Below, in pieces: positions 45,807 through 56,934 of a stretch of 64,000 nucleotides of DNA (positions are counted from its first letter, which is position 1; each line of letters begins with the position of its first letter). The notes below the pieces were generated by a model, which saw only the letters and a program-made list of their open reading frames with translations, was not told the origin of the DNA and did not search any database. The stretch is from Halicephalobus mephisto. Lineage: Eukaryota; Nematoda; Chromadorea; Rhabditida; Panagrolaimidae. The stretch spans positions 110,420-174,419 of the forward strand of contig SWDT01000126.1 of the NCBI GenBank assembly GCA_009193035.1, read 5' to 3'. The translations under genes and the position numbers were made by a program.

Positions 45807-46877
45807 ATGTCGGCAATGACGGATTCTACTGAAAGTTCTTTATTAGTATTGTTTTATTATTATTATTCTTTTTTCACTTTGATTACATGTTGGATCATGG
45901 TCCCTGGTGTTTTTTATATCATTATCACTCAATCCAAAACCGTCGGAAACTTCAAATGGCTCATCTTGAATCATACATTCTGGTGTTTCTGTTTGGAAAA
46001 CTTGATTGGGATTGTCAAACCTGTGTTGCTGGGTAAGTACAGTATTTTTAAGAAACTTAATATCATAAAACTTCTAGCTCCAGCATGTTCTGGCTACCAA
46101 ATTGGGTTGTTTAAAAACACTAAATTCAAATCCTCTATCATCATAGCTATTTTTTGCTACGTGTTTTCACTTGGATCTATTACAGGGCTTTTGATGACTA
46201 TTGTCTCCCGTTATATGGTCATCTTCCCCAGTAAATGGCAAAAAATCTTTTACAGAAAGGAAACCTACTTTTTTCTTGTAATTTCGCACATTGTCATAAT
46301 AATTATTCTCTTGTACATCATGATCCCAATTTTTGATCTTAGTGAAAAAGAATTACATGAAAATGCTAGGAGCTACAATTCAGATCTAGTTTACTTTTTC
46401 AACCGTTCAACTTTCTTCTTCGTTGACAACAAAATCAGCAATATAGGTGGTTCTACCGCTCTTGGAGGAATGACTTTGTTGTATGTTTCTTTAACAGGAA
46501 TTGTTACAGTATTCCTTTATCAAATTTGTTTACATAAAAACTTTGTTAACAACGAAATCCAGAAATCCTTAGTAATTAGCTCCGTTGTTCAAGTGGGATT
46601 AACCTGTGTTTTCTTGTTTACTCCTATTTATTGCTATTTCATTTTTATTGTATTCAATGTACCAAACACGGCTCCGGTGATGACTGTTTTGTTATGTGTA
46701 TATTCGAGTCACTGTGTATTGGATTTTTGCGCTACAATATACTTTGTGAAACCCTACAGAAAGTTTATATTAAGGAGCATACTGAAGAAACAACCTGGGA
46801 TATCTGGATTGAAAATAATTGTATTTAATGAAAAATTTAGATTGAGACCAATAAGGAATAATATTAATATTCATTAA
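45807..46877 (+). CDS. Seven-transmembrane chemoreceptor, Srh/Str-like (2)
   Basis: Also 356 residues and intronless, colinear with receptors 1 and 3 without indels. N-terminal half and TM6-TM7 are near-identical to its sisters (FKWLILNHTFWCF, LTCVFLFTPIYCYFIF, FVKPYRKF). The loop after TM4 and TM5 (about residues 150-225) is the most diverged part, where ligand-binding differences would be expected. The C-terminal tail after PYR is also diverged. It is the outlier of the trio and lies between the more similar pair 1 and 3. Confidence 0.88.
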   Translation: MSAMTDSTESSLLVLFYYYYSFFTLITCWIMVPGVFYIIITQSKTVGNFKWLILNHTFWCFCLENLIGIVKPVLLGKYSIFKKLNIIKLLAPACSGYQIGLFKNTKFKSSIIIAIFCYVFSLGSITGLLMTIVSRYMVIFPSKWQKIFYRKETYFFLVISHIVIIIILLYIMIPIFDLSEKELHENARSYNSDLVYFFNRSTFFFVDNKISNIGGSTALGGMTLLYVSLTGIVTVFLYQICLHKNFVNNEIQKSLVISSVVQVGLTCVFLFTPIYCYFIFIVFNVPNTAPVMTVLLCVYSSHCVLDFCATIYFVKPYRKFILRSILKKQPGISGLKIIVFNEKFRLRPIRNNINIH

Positions 46878-47371
46878 ATTCATAAATTACAACTGATAAA
46901 TCGAAAGGCTAAAATCAAATATTGTTTTTTGTGAAAAATATTTGATTATATTTTTTCTATTGGGGAACACAGAATGGATTTCTACCATAAGCCCTTGGAT
47001 AAAAATGCTAAATGTACTTATTACATAACGCATGTAGAAGCTCACGTCGACAAAAATCCGGAAAAAATGAAATTAACTTCAGCTACGAAATTCCTGTTGA
47101 TTATGACGAATTCGTTACTTCTCAAATGCAAGTGAAAATTCGTTTCAGAAGTAACCTTAGAAAAGAGTAAAGTTGAATAGCTAAGTCTGTTCCTTCAATT
47201 ACTCTTATTAACGTTTGTTATATACTGTTCTTCAATACTGGAGCACAATTTGTAAGCAAAATGTATCACCAAGTTTACTAAACTGTCTATCAATAATATT
47301 AATCATCTGAATTATTTATTCTTCAATATTTTCGCGCTGTTGCACCTGTTCCCAAAATGAAAGATAATGAA
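46878..47371. other. Spacer between chemoreceptors 2 and 3
   Basis: About 500 bases of AT-rich sequence with no open frame of note. It contains the 3' end of receptor 2 and the upstream region of receptor 3. Confidence 0.5.
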
Positions 47372-47396
47372 CTTCCTTCTTAAGTAATAGCTAAAA
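47372..47396 (+). promoter_or_regulatory. Conserved 5' box before chemoreceptor 3
   Basis: CTTCCTTCTTAAGTAATAGC then TAAAA precedes the ATG. It differs from the receptor 1 box at only two or three positions. Confidence 0.5.
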
Positions 47397-48467
47397 ATGT
47401 CAGCGGTGACGGATTCTACTGAAGGTTCTTTATTAGTATTATTTTATTACTATTTTTCTTTTCTCACTTTAATCATATGCTGGATCATGGTCCCTGGTGT
47501 TTTTTATATCATTATCACTCAGTCAAAAACCATTGGGAACTTCAAATGGCTCATCTTGAATCATACATTCTGGTGTTTCTGTTTGGAGAACTTGATTGGA
47601 ATTGTCAAACCTGTGTTGCTGGGTAAGTACAGTGTTTTTAAGAAACATGATAACATAAAACTTCTAGCTCCAGCATGTTCTGGCTACCAAATTGGGTTCT
47701 TCAGAAATACATCTTTTAAATCCTCTGCGATCACAACTATTCTTTGTTTTTCTTTCTCTCTTGGAGCTATTTTTGGACTTCTGATGACTGTTTTCTCTCG
47801 TTATATGGTCATCTTCCCCAGTAAATGGCAGAGAATCTTCCATAGAAAGGAAATCTACTTCCTTGCTGCATTTCTCTACATTTTTATGATCTTCCTTCTT
47901 TTCTATGTGATGATTCCAACTTTGGATTTTACTGAAAAAGAACTTTATGAGGATTCTAAGAAATATGACCCAGATTTGGCCTACTTTTTCAACCATTCAA
48001 CTTTCTTCTTTGTCAACCATGAAATCCATGATGTGGGCGATATCATTTCTATTATTGGAATGTCTGGTTTGTACATCATTGTAGCTGCAGCAGTTATGCT
48101 GTTTCTTTATCAAATTTTTTCACATAAAAGCATAGTAAACAGTAAGATTCAGAGATCTTTAATAATCAGTTCTATTGTTCAAGTGGGATTAACATGTTGC
48201 TTTCTAATGATTCCGGTTTATTTTTATATCATTTTTATCAGATTCGATATACCGAGCACGGCCCCAATAATGACTGTTTTACTATGTGTATATTCAACTC
48301 ATTGTGTATTTGATTTTTGCGCCACGTTGTATTTTGTCAAGCCCTACAGACAGTTTGTAATAAGGAAGCTGCTGAAGAAACAACCCGGGACATTTAAAAT
48401 AACAGTTATTGCAGGAACTTCGGAAATTGGAGCAAAATCAATAAGAAACAGTAATGGTATCCATTAA
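47397..48467 (+). CDS. Seven-transmembrane chemoreceptor, Srh/Str-like (3)
   Basis: A third intronless 356-residue receptor with the same seven segments and motifs (FKWLILNHTFWCF, SRYMVIFPSKW, FVKPYRQFV). It matches receptor 1 more closely than receptor 2 through about residue 110 and again over TM6-TM7. TM5 (GLYIIVAAAVMLFLYQIF) and the preceding extracellular loop differ. AATAAA at 48487-48492 follows the stop by 20 bases. Tandem duplication within a few kilobases is typical of this gene superfamily. Confidence 0.88.
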   Translation: MSAVTDSTEGSLLVLFYYYFSFLTLIICWIMVPGVFYIIITQSKTIGNFKWLILNHTFWCFCLENLIGIVKPVLLGKYSVFKKHDNIKLLAPACSGYQIGFFRNTSFKSSAITTILCFSFSLGAIFGLLMTVFSRYMVIFPSKWQRIFHRKEIYFLAAFLYIFMIFLLFYVMIPTLDFTEKELYEDSKKYDPDLAYFFNHSTFFFVNHEIHDVGDIISIIGMSGLYIIVAAAVMLFLYQIFSHKSIVNSKIQRSLIISSIVQVGLTCCFLMIPVYFYIIFIRFDIPSTAPIMTVLLCVYSTHCVFDFCATLYFVKPYRQFVIRKLLKKQPGTFKITVIAGTSEIGAKSIRNSNGIH

Positions 48468-48492
48468 GTTTGTGAAATTTGTTTTTAATAAA

Positions 48493-49770
48493 AGAAAAAG
48501 ATTACTGGTATTTTACATGAGAATGAAAAAGTCCCAATCTAAGGATCTAATGATACTTTTTTCCTTTGGAGAATTTTTAATTATAGTTGTACTTTTCTAA
48601 AGTAGAAAATCAACTTGCACTGCGAAATCGCTAATACTGATGATGAATTTGTTGAGTGTTAAGCGCAAATAGAATTCGTACCAAAAATAGCCTACAAGAT
48701 AATTGAATTCAGTGCAAAGAGTTAGAAATAGATTATTTTTGTGTCCGACTGTTGTGAAAGTTGTGTTCATCGTAGGATAAATTTGTTGCACAAAAGAATC
48801 ATCAATCTAGTCCTTGAAAATCATTAATAAAGTATAAACCCATGATAGCATCTTGCTTATCAACTGTATTAAATGCATATTTTAGATTTCTTAGAAATAA
48901 GGTACATAGTTATTTATTCCATTACGTTGGTACGTCTGAAAGTAATTTTTCTTTAAATTTTCACCTGTCTACGGCATGTATGAAGGTGAAATAATATAAT
49001 TGAATTGGAAAGTCCGATCTTAGTGTCCTTAAGATCTGTTACAAGTTTAGAAAAGCAACAATTAATATAAGATGCCTTCATGTACATGCTTTATGACAAC
49101 GTGCCATCACCTCGTACTAATGTTCCTCGGATATGCTTTCATATCCGCCCTACTCCAAAGAAGCTCTATATGAGTATGTTTAAACTTCATTCCATGAGTG
49201 AAGTACAAAAATGTTAATTATAGTTATCAAAAATCAAAAGAAAAAACATGTAATCAAATATAAAACCATATCAACATAATGAAATTTACTTAATTTCTGT
49301 CTTAGATCTAAGCAATAACCTAGCATAAACTTAAATCTAATCTACTTATAAAAAGAAGTAAGTCTGACAAATTCTTATTTTCTCTTTAATGACTCATTTA
49401 ATTAACGAGCGCTTTGGTGCTGTGGTCGTTGCGAAATACGAATCTGTTTCTGCCGCAGGATCCCCCGAAGATCATAGAAGCCAAATTATCTCTGAGGACG
49501 AGTCAAGTGAAGCTCCAACTTCCAGTATTTAAGGAAACGGACAAACCTCTATCATTCATATGGCAGATATTGAGGCTCTGTTACATCTTATTGTGTTTGA
49601 TCTCTATACTATTGTTCTCTAGATTTAGACTAATTGTGTTTTACTATACTTGAATAAAGAAGGACTGTTCCTCTTCTCCAGTGATTAGAAATGCGTGAAC
49701 TACATCAGGGTCCACAACAGTGGTAAAGTGATTCTGATTTGGAATTAAATTTTTTATGATAATTAGAGTA
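48493..49770. other. Spacer with small open frames
   Basis: AT-rich sequence with two small frames of better than random composition: 49072-49176 (MPSCTCFMTTC start, 34 codons) and 49389-49532 (47 residues, ending SEDESSEAPTSSI, acidic and serine-rich). Neither has a recognised family or splice partner. They are noted, not called. Confidence 0.35.
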
Positions 49771-50560
49771 GTTACGAATCATTGGAATATCTATCAGTTA
49801 ATCAATGGTGTCTTCAAAGATCAACAGCCATGTATAGAATAGCTAATGAATCAAAGATTATTACCAAAATCGAAAAATTGCCCAAAATGTAGAAAACTTA
49901 TGAAAATGAGTATTATAGCAAAAGATCATGGTATAAGTCGATTTAGATGTCAAAAAAAAATACAATTTGAAAAGTCTAATAGAACAAAGAATATTCAAGA
50001 ATACCTGGTTTGAAGGAATAAAAATCAGTCCAATAAAAGCAGTTTTTCTAGTTTATGCATTTTCTGCCAAGATGAACTTTGATCAAGTCGTAAAAAGTTC
50101 TATAGATGGACATATTTCAACAAAAACCGTAACACACTGGCATTTCAAATGTAAAGAAATATGTATGAATGTTCTCAATATAAAATACGATGAATAGAAA
50201 ATAGGAAGAAAAGGCATGTAGTCGAAATAGACGAATGCAAGATAGGTCGTAGAAAGTACAATAGAGGCAGAATTATGAGAAGATACTGGATTTTAGGAGT
50301 GACCAATCATGCAGGAAATTTTAGATTAGAAATTTGTTCAAATAATAAACGTGATAAAGACACTCTAGTTCTTATAAAAACTACCAATCACAAACACTAC
50401 TTTGTAAACACAGAGACGAAAGCTAATACTCAGATGATAGAGTTCAATTGAAGATCCCTCAGAAAGAGATTATATAGAGGTGAAGTAGAAGATGAACATT
50501 TGGTGATGCATTTATGTGAGTTCTTGTAATGAAAAAAAAAGATTAATCAGAATGTAGATA
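49770..50560 (+). pseudogene. Decayed Merlin/ISXO2-type transposase
   Basis: Fragments of one transposase follow in order across several frames: a zinc-binding-like NCPKCRKLMK near 49888, RFRCQKK, TWFEGIKIS near 50006, then VVEIDECKIGRRKYNRGR from about 50221 with RRYWILGVTNHAG, and NTQMIEF followed by LRKRLYRGEV and EHLVMHLCEF. This is the ISXO2/Merlin (DDE) layout: the D of VEIDE and the E of the QMIEF block are present. The middle section that should carry the second catalytic D and the NHS motif appears deleted, since the text runs from LIKTTNHKHYFVN straight to the terminal block. At least four in-frame stops or frameshifts are present. Element ends were not recognised. Confidence 0.8.
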
Positions 50561-51777
50561 TGTTTTTCGGACTGATTTAGGATATTAAGAAACTATATCC
50601 ATTTTATGTGTTGGTAAATATAAGTTAAACCTCAAAAAATATTCTTACACGTATGGTTAACAAATCTTTTCCCTTTTGTCTTACTTCTTTTTCATCTAAG
50701 CCCTTATTTCTTATAGAAACTCCGGAAAATTGAACCATTTTTTAATTCTTGTTATTGAATAACTCTTAGCTTCTTTACCTTCATCAAGTAGCACATGTAT
50801 CATTCAACCCTACTCATCATGTAACTTACAATTATACACAAGATATGCAGTTTCGAAGCAGGACGTATATGAAAGTACAGAGTGTTCTTTTCTTGCACCT
50901 TGCAGTCAATTTCCAGAAAATCTCATTGAACTTTGACCGGATAAATTTTATTATCTTATGTTATTCATAATATTTGGTTTCAAAACTATTTTTGTTGATA
51001 TACAAATCACGTTATCCACAAATGTGAAAGAGTTTCTGAATACATAAGACTAGAATTTATAATTAAATGAAGTAATCGAATAATCCATTGAAAAAACATT
51101 ATTTCCAAGTACGAGTGACGGAACAACTGAGCTCGTAAAGATACATAAAGAAATCTATCCTTAACTGGAAATTAGTGAATATTACGTTAGCAGAAATTAT
51201 AATATAAAATTTCACTGTTACACAAAACCACTGGATGCAGTTGTATCTGGAGATAACAGATACAATGCTATTGAATAATAATAAATTTAAATTTACTTAA
51301 CGTTAATGCATCTAATGTTATAAACTAATAGAATCAGAATTAGTAGAAGTTAATGTATCTAATGCTATCTGGAGATAATAGATTTAAGATTATAGCGTCA
51401 AAATCATTGAAAGCTACCAGATATAACGTTATTTAAAGGTAATAAATCTGATTTTATCCCAAAATAACAGATTTAGAGATATAGGTTAATAAATCACAAT
51501 TATTGCAGTTGGGCAAATCCAAAATTATCAAAAATGAAAGCTTATTGTGTTTTATATCGCATGCTATTTCTAATTAGAAAATTCAATTATTCTGATTTGA
51601 CATTGATAATTCCAAAAGCTAACCACTTACAAAATGCTCAGAAATTCATTTATATGCAAGTCTCAGTAAGGACGTTATTTCTACAAAATGCTCAAAGAAG
51701 ATTGATCGATATAAATATCCACTTCCGAAACGTTCAAAACTTGGAAGAAGACCCTTAAACAGTTTCTACTTTCCTCT
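50561..51777. other. Intergenic stretch with short AGATAAT repeats
   Basis: Between 51240 and 51480 blocks like ATCTGGAGATAA(C/T)AGAT and GTTAATGCATCTAATG recur a few times. No supported gene; the 74-codon frame at 51534-51758 has no features. Confidence 0.4.
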
Positions 51778-52065
51778 TCATGTGGTTAATATAATTTTCG
51801 TATTTCCTCCCAAAAAGTGCAGTTCTCCATTTGAATAAAAAAGAGCAGTTTCTAAATTGGCAAAAAACAGAACCTTGGCCGTTTTGCATTCACGAGTGAT
51901 CCCTGGGGGGTTGTCCTTCCGAGCAACAGATTCTTCTTCTGTCTGTTGTGTCGAAGAAAATGAATTGAACATTCCGTCGAGGTGAAATTCTCGTGACTTT
52001 GTTGTTGGAAATAGAGTTATCGGATTCACAATGAATGGGTTAATAATTTTATTCTCGCAAATCAT
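51778..52065 (-). other. Uncertain 95-codon open frame
   Basis: A minus-strand frame whose middle (SVARKDNPPGITRECKTAK, then FANLETALFYSNG) has more balanced codon use than the surroundings. No signal peptide, domain or splice partner was found and the family is not recognised. It could be a small gene, a terminal exon or chance. Confidence 0.25.
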
Positions 52066-52169
52066 TTAAGGTCATTCAGAATTTAGGAGTTGCAGAGTTC
52101 GTAAGTTGGCGAAATTATTGAAATTTTATTTTTATTGTTAGATATCGGCTAGAGAATTTGTCAAAAGTA

Positions 52170-52765
52170 GACATTATCCAAGATTAGTATTAAGAATGAA
52201 ATTTTCGATAAATCGAAGAATAGTTCAAGATAGTGATTAAGTAAAATTATTTATTTTCCTTTGTAGATACTATTCATGTGGACACAGGATGAACAATGAT
52301 TAAAATAGTTCTAGTTTTTTCGTCATTTTCGAAATAGAAAGCGTTCTTGGAATAATTTCGAATTTAATAATTTTGTAACATTTTTATTAAAGTTGTAATT
52401 TTTAACAGTTTCATTAATTGTCTCGGATAGTGGCTAAAAGAGACAAATTTGTTATTTTCAGACATTATCCATGTAAATACGAGATGGATAATAATTGAAA
52501 AAGTTTATTTCTCTTTCAATGACTATCCAATTAAAATAAAGATTTCTAGAATAGTGACTGAGACTACTTCTCCTTGCTGTTAGACACTATCCTTGGTAAT
52601 ATTGGATAGACAATAGATTAAAGAGTTCTGTTTCTTCAGCCCGTATCCAATTAGAGTAAAAGTTGCTTTCATAGTGGTCATAACTTTAGTCATTATCGAA
52701 CATTTTATGGAAATTGTAATTTCTCACAACTCCACATACTTCCTCAATAGGGACTATTTTCGTCT
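52170..52765. repeat. AGTCACTATCC-type repeat region
   Basis: Variants of GACACTATCC, GTCACTATC and GATAGTGACT recur in both orientations about every 50-90 bases, as at 15.2-17.8 kb. Confidence 0.65.
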
Positions 52766-53880
52766 ATTAATAGTCACAACCACTCACTAAATCCCCTGGT
52801 TGAAATAGACTTCTTGATGGAGATCAAATTCCATGTCGTCCGTTACTATCATCTGAAAGCCCACTTGTTATTCCTCAAGGGTCCTATTTTGCTTCTATTC
52901 CATTGTTATCCACTTCTCGCTTTTTTGGAGTCGATTTGCTATCGGCATTCTTTGCAAAAACAACTTATCTAAGCCAGCTCATTTTGGTTTACTTTTCCAA
53001 CAAAAGAAAGAAAAAACAACAAAGTAGTGTGGGAATTCAACTTTGCAGAAATTGAATCTTGCGCGGTGTCTTCAGGATCTTTTTTCACTTTTATATAACC
53101 ACTGGGAGAATTTTCTGAATGAATGGTCTCCTGGAAAAAACAAACTCAAAATGGACATGGAAAAAACCGTTAAGTCCTGAGGCAATGTTCCACTTTCGTA
53201 TTAATGTCAGTTTTTTCGTCAAAAATGGTGCGCAAATTTTTTCACGGCTCAATTGGTAATTTTTTTCGCTAAAAAATTGTTACATTTTTTACTTTTATAA
53301 AATTTTAAATATTTGATCAAATCCATTTCTTGTTGACTTTGCCACACTTTCCTAGAAATGGGAAATCCGAGATCTTTACGGACGACAATTAGCTCTGAAT
53401 CCATCTGGGGGTTGAAGCAACAAATGTCTGTCTTTCTCTTGCCAGTTTTGGTGTTTTAGAAAAACCTCTGTAATTGGGTAAATATGGTCTCGAAGCGGAA
53501 TTAAACATTTTAGTCGTGAGAATAAATAATCGAAAATTTTGTAATTTCCGATTACATAATTTAAGTGTGAAAATTATGCATAGAATTATTTATTTTCGAA
53601 AATATTTTTATAACAAATAATATTTTTAGAATTCCGTAGTATCATCATGAAATTTTCAATGTGAATTACTTTTAGTGGGATATTTCAAATATGCTTCGAT
53701 AGACTACTTTGTAATCTTATTTTATTTGTTTCGAAATAGCTTTTATTAAACTTTCGCTGCAAAAATTCGCGTAGTTTATGTTTCAAAGTTGCTTCAAATT
53801 CTGTAAAAAATTTATCTGATCCAAATTCTGATAACATTTTAAGTTTTTCAGCAAACATATGTGAGATTTGAGTTTTGAAA
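52766..53880. other. Intergenic stretch, no gene recognised
   Basis: Bases 52780-53480 are less AT-rich, with short open frames (one of 33 codons from 53359). I found no domain or splice continuity. Confidence 0.35.
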
Positions 53881-54180
53881 TTGATTCAAGTCTTGAAGTG
53901 AACATTCGGATGAGTCAAATTTTGAAGACATCTTAGGTCCCATAGCGAGGACTCATGGGATTCAAATTTTGAAGACGTCTTAGGTCCCATAGCGAAGACT
54001 CATGAAATTCAAGTTTTGAACTTTTTTTAGCCCTAATAGTGAAAACTCATGTAATTAAAATCTAGAATCTATTCTAGGTCTCACAACGAAAACTGGTTTA
54101 ATTTAAATTTCTAAATTATCTTAGGTTTCGCAGCGAAAATTCTTACAATTCAAATATCTAATTTATCCTAGATTTTTCAG
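53880..54180. repeat. Tandem repeat, about 60-nt unit
   Basis: TTTTGAAGACATCTTAGGTC followed by CCATAGCGA(G/A)GACTCATG recurs near 53925 and 53975, with more diverged copies to about 54170. Confidence 0.8.
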
Positions 54181-54229
54181 TGCGGTTTAAAATGCTTAAT
54201 TCCAAACCTATGAAAATCCATAAAAATTG

Positions 54230-54780
54230 TTTTTTCGAAATTATTGACATTTCCCATGGTCTTAGGACCAATATTTTTGAACTTTTCTGTCATCTCCTCT
54301 TACAGAAGGTCCTGTACGTTGACCATTCATGTTGATCTTGTGCTTTTTGTGAAGATTATTCTTTGTTCAATTTGACTTCCCAGACTAGATAATTACGAAG
54401 ACCACTATCTGATTCCTTTGTCCTTTGGCAGTTTGTCTTTCAGGTGTCACAACGGCTTTCGCGGTCATTGTCTGCCATTTTTACATGTCCGAATTTTGTG
54501 TTTTTGTTGAAGCGGAAATAGAAAACTCGGTTTACTCGTTTTTCTGGAGTTCAACAAAGGTCAGTTGGACATGAAGATTCTGCTTAATGTGCAAGTCAAC
54601 TAGTATGTGGAAAAGCTACAGAATTAGGCCCAATTTCCCGATGGAAACGGGACATTTCGAAGAATGTTGCAGTTCCTTCCGTTTGTCGTGGGAGGATCCG
54701 TCTTGAGGATTGACATTGGAGGAATTCATTGAATTAATCACGGCAAAACAAAGAATCAAAAAATTATTTTTAAAATTTAA
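54230..54780. other. Less AT-rich stretch, no gene model
   Basis: It holds possible acceptors (CTCTTACAG near 54306 and GTCTTTCAG near 54443) followed by short open frames. No joinable set of exons or known family was found. Confidence 0.3.
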
Positions 54781-55870
54781 GTCACATTTTGTCAAATTTT
54801 AGTTTTAAAATAATTTTTAAATTTTTCACATAATTTACTAATTTAATGATCATTTTGGCATTTAAATAATTTTTGTCAACTTTACTTTTTTGTTTTAAAT
54901 TCGTTATAAAACCACTTTTGAATTTTTTCATCGTTTGAAAACTTTTATAACTTAGCTAATAATCACTTTTGACATTTACGTCACATTTCACTAACAACAT
55001 ATTTCTAACTTATTTTTGTTTTTAAATCACTTTTTCATTAAATTTTTTAAAACTTCTTCCATATGACTTACTAACCCAATGATCAGTTTTGGCGTTGTGG
55101 TCACACTTCATCAATTTCACATTTTTGGCTTGTCTTCGTCTCAAGGTTATTTCCCATCCAAAAGCCTCCTTACACGACTTGCTAATCTAATAATCACTTT
55201 TGGCACTTGTATCACACTTCACCAATTTTCACATTTTTGTTTTAATTTCGTCTCCAGACCATTTTTGATTTTTAAACTTAAATTTTTAAATTTTCTATTT
55301 GACTTTATTCATTTTTCAATTTAAAATTTAAATTTTGTAGTTAAGAATAATATTTATTAAATGATATTGTGGTAATTTTATATTTGTAGCGAAATTTTGT
55401 CTAATAACTATTTTCGACTTTTAATTTTTGCTTGAAGATGTTTCTGAATGAATTGCAAATTTAATTATTTTTCGATATTTTATTTGTTTTATAAATTATT
55501 TTATTTCATAAATTATTTTATTTTATTTTCGTTCTGGGATCAGTTTTTTGCTTTTTTATCGAAAAAAGTTTAAAAAATAATTATAAATTTAATAAAATTT
55601 TTTGGTATTTTAGTCATACTTTTGCCAATTATGTAATTTTACTCATTTTCGTTCTAAAATTATTTTCAACGTTTAATTCTTCATTGAAAATTCCCCGAAG
55701 AATTTTGCCAATTTAATACTTTTTGTCATTCACATCACAATCCTCCATATTTTTATTTTTTTTCGTCTCAAGATCATTTTTTTCAGTTTCGGTTCATCCA
55801 TAATTCTCGCATGACTTTCCAGCCTAATAATCACATTTGGCATTTGTTTCATATTTTGCCAAAGACCGCG
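54780..55870. repeat. Degenerate tandem repeat, about 120-nt unit
   Basis: Units carry ACTTGCTAATCTAATAATCA, CTTTTGGCA(C/T)TTG, CACACTTCACCAATTTTCAC and TTTCGTCTCAAG-like blocks. They recur from about 54830 to 55870 with increasing divergence at the edges. Confidence 0.75.
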
Positions 55871-56288
55871 TTTTCTTCCTTTTTTAAAACCTTTGACTTT
55901 TTACTTCCTGTTTTTTCACGAACATATTTGTCGAATATTAATATTTTTGAAATTATTTCTATCATCAGAATTCCTTCTTCTGTCCGAAATTGAATCAACA
56001 GCTGCTTTTACCGGTTTAAAAAGTGGCATTTCTTTTCAAAGCTCCATTTTCGGGTGATAATTGTGTTAGAAAAAGGCTTAGACTTCTTTTTTGAGTAAAA
56101 AACGCCGGAGGCACTCTTCTCTTTTTCCATCTGTTTTTCAGTTTATCTTGTTCTAAATGGCCCAATTATGTTAGACCAATGCCATCCGCATTTTTAATCA
56201 ACTTAATTCTTTTATTTTCGTTCTAAGATCCAAATTACTGTGTGGTGAATCTTGACGCAGTCCACGCAATTCTATCGCTAGACGGGGG

Positions 56289-56640
56289 AATTAGTCATAG
56301 GTTTTCTGAAATCACGCCTACCTAAACGGAATCAACATGTCAGAGTCCCTAATTACGATTTTTAGATTATTTGGTTCTGAGTGCAGTCGATGACAGGATT
56401 GCAATCCAACAGAACATTGATCGTAATTGAATATAATCAACGTGTTCGGACCATGTTTGTTTCTAGTTAAAAAGGTCTTAGTACGTTGATTACATTCAGT
56501 TATAATCAATCTTCTGCTGGATTGCAATCCTGTCATCGATTGCACTCAATTAGAATCACGTAATGTAAAAATCGTAACTAGGGACTCTGACGTGTTGATT
56601 TCGTTCAGTTCGGCGTGATTTTAGAGAACCTGTGAATCCT
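56289..56640. mobile_element. Long foldback (palindromic) element, about 350 bp
   Basis: The left arm (56289 to about 56455) and right arm (about 56472 to 56640) are reverse complements over nearly their whole length. Matching blocks include GATGACAGGATTGCAATCCA against TGGATTGCAATCCTGTCATC, GTCAGAGTCCCTA against TAGGGACTCTGAC, and AAATCACGCC against GGCGTGATTT. The central loop is about 16-20 bases. No coding capacity is seen. It lies about 300 bases upstream of the C2 gene. Likely a nonautonomous DNA transposon. Confidence 0.8.
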
Positions 56641-56934
56641 TATTTATTCTAGTACAGCAAAATTACGATACAATATAAATAGCCCAAACCTAGGAAGAAC
56701 GATAGATTAATGTGGGGGGTAGACACAAATAATAATACAGGAGAAACTTAAGTAATAATAATTTTCGTCACACGATTAAGAGGAGAATTTTGCGGCTTTC
56801 TTGAATACTGGGGGTCTGAACCTCACTTGACTCGTCGTTAAAAACAAATAGACTTCTATGGACTTCGGAGGATCTCGCGTTGGAACCAGATTCGCGTTTG
56901 TGACCTACCGTTCATAGTTATTTTCAGGGTAAAG
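56641..56934. other. Upstream region of the C2 gene
   Basis: Balanced sequence ending in TTATTTTCAG at 56918-56927, a strong 3' splice site eight bases from the ATG. It may be the end of a 5' UTR intron or a spliced-leader acceptor. An upstream coding exon cannot be excluded. Confidence 0.45.

Noticed and set aside
53359..53460. 33-codon frame starting MGNPRSL, looking like an N-myristoylated peptide
   Set aside because: Too short, no splice partners, no family features; likely chance.
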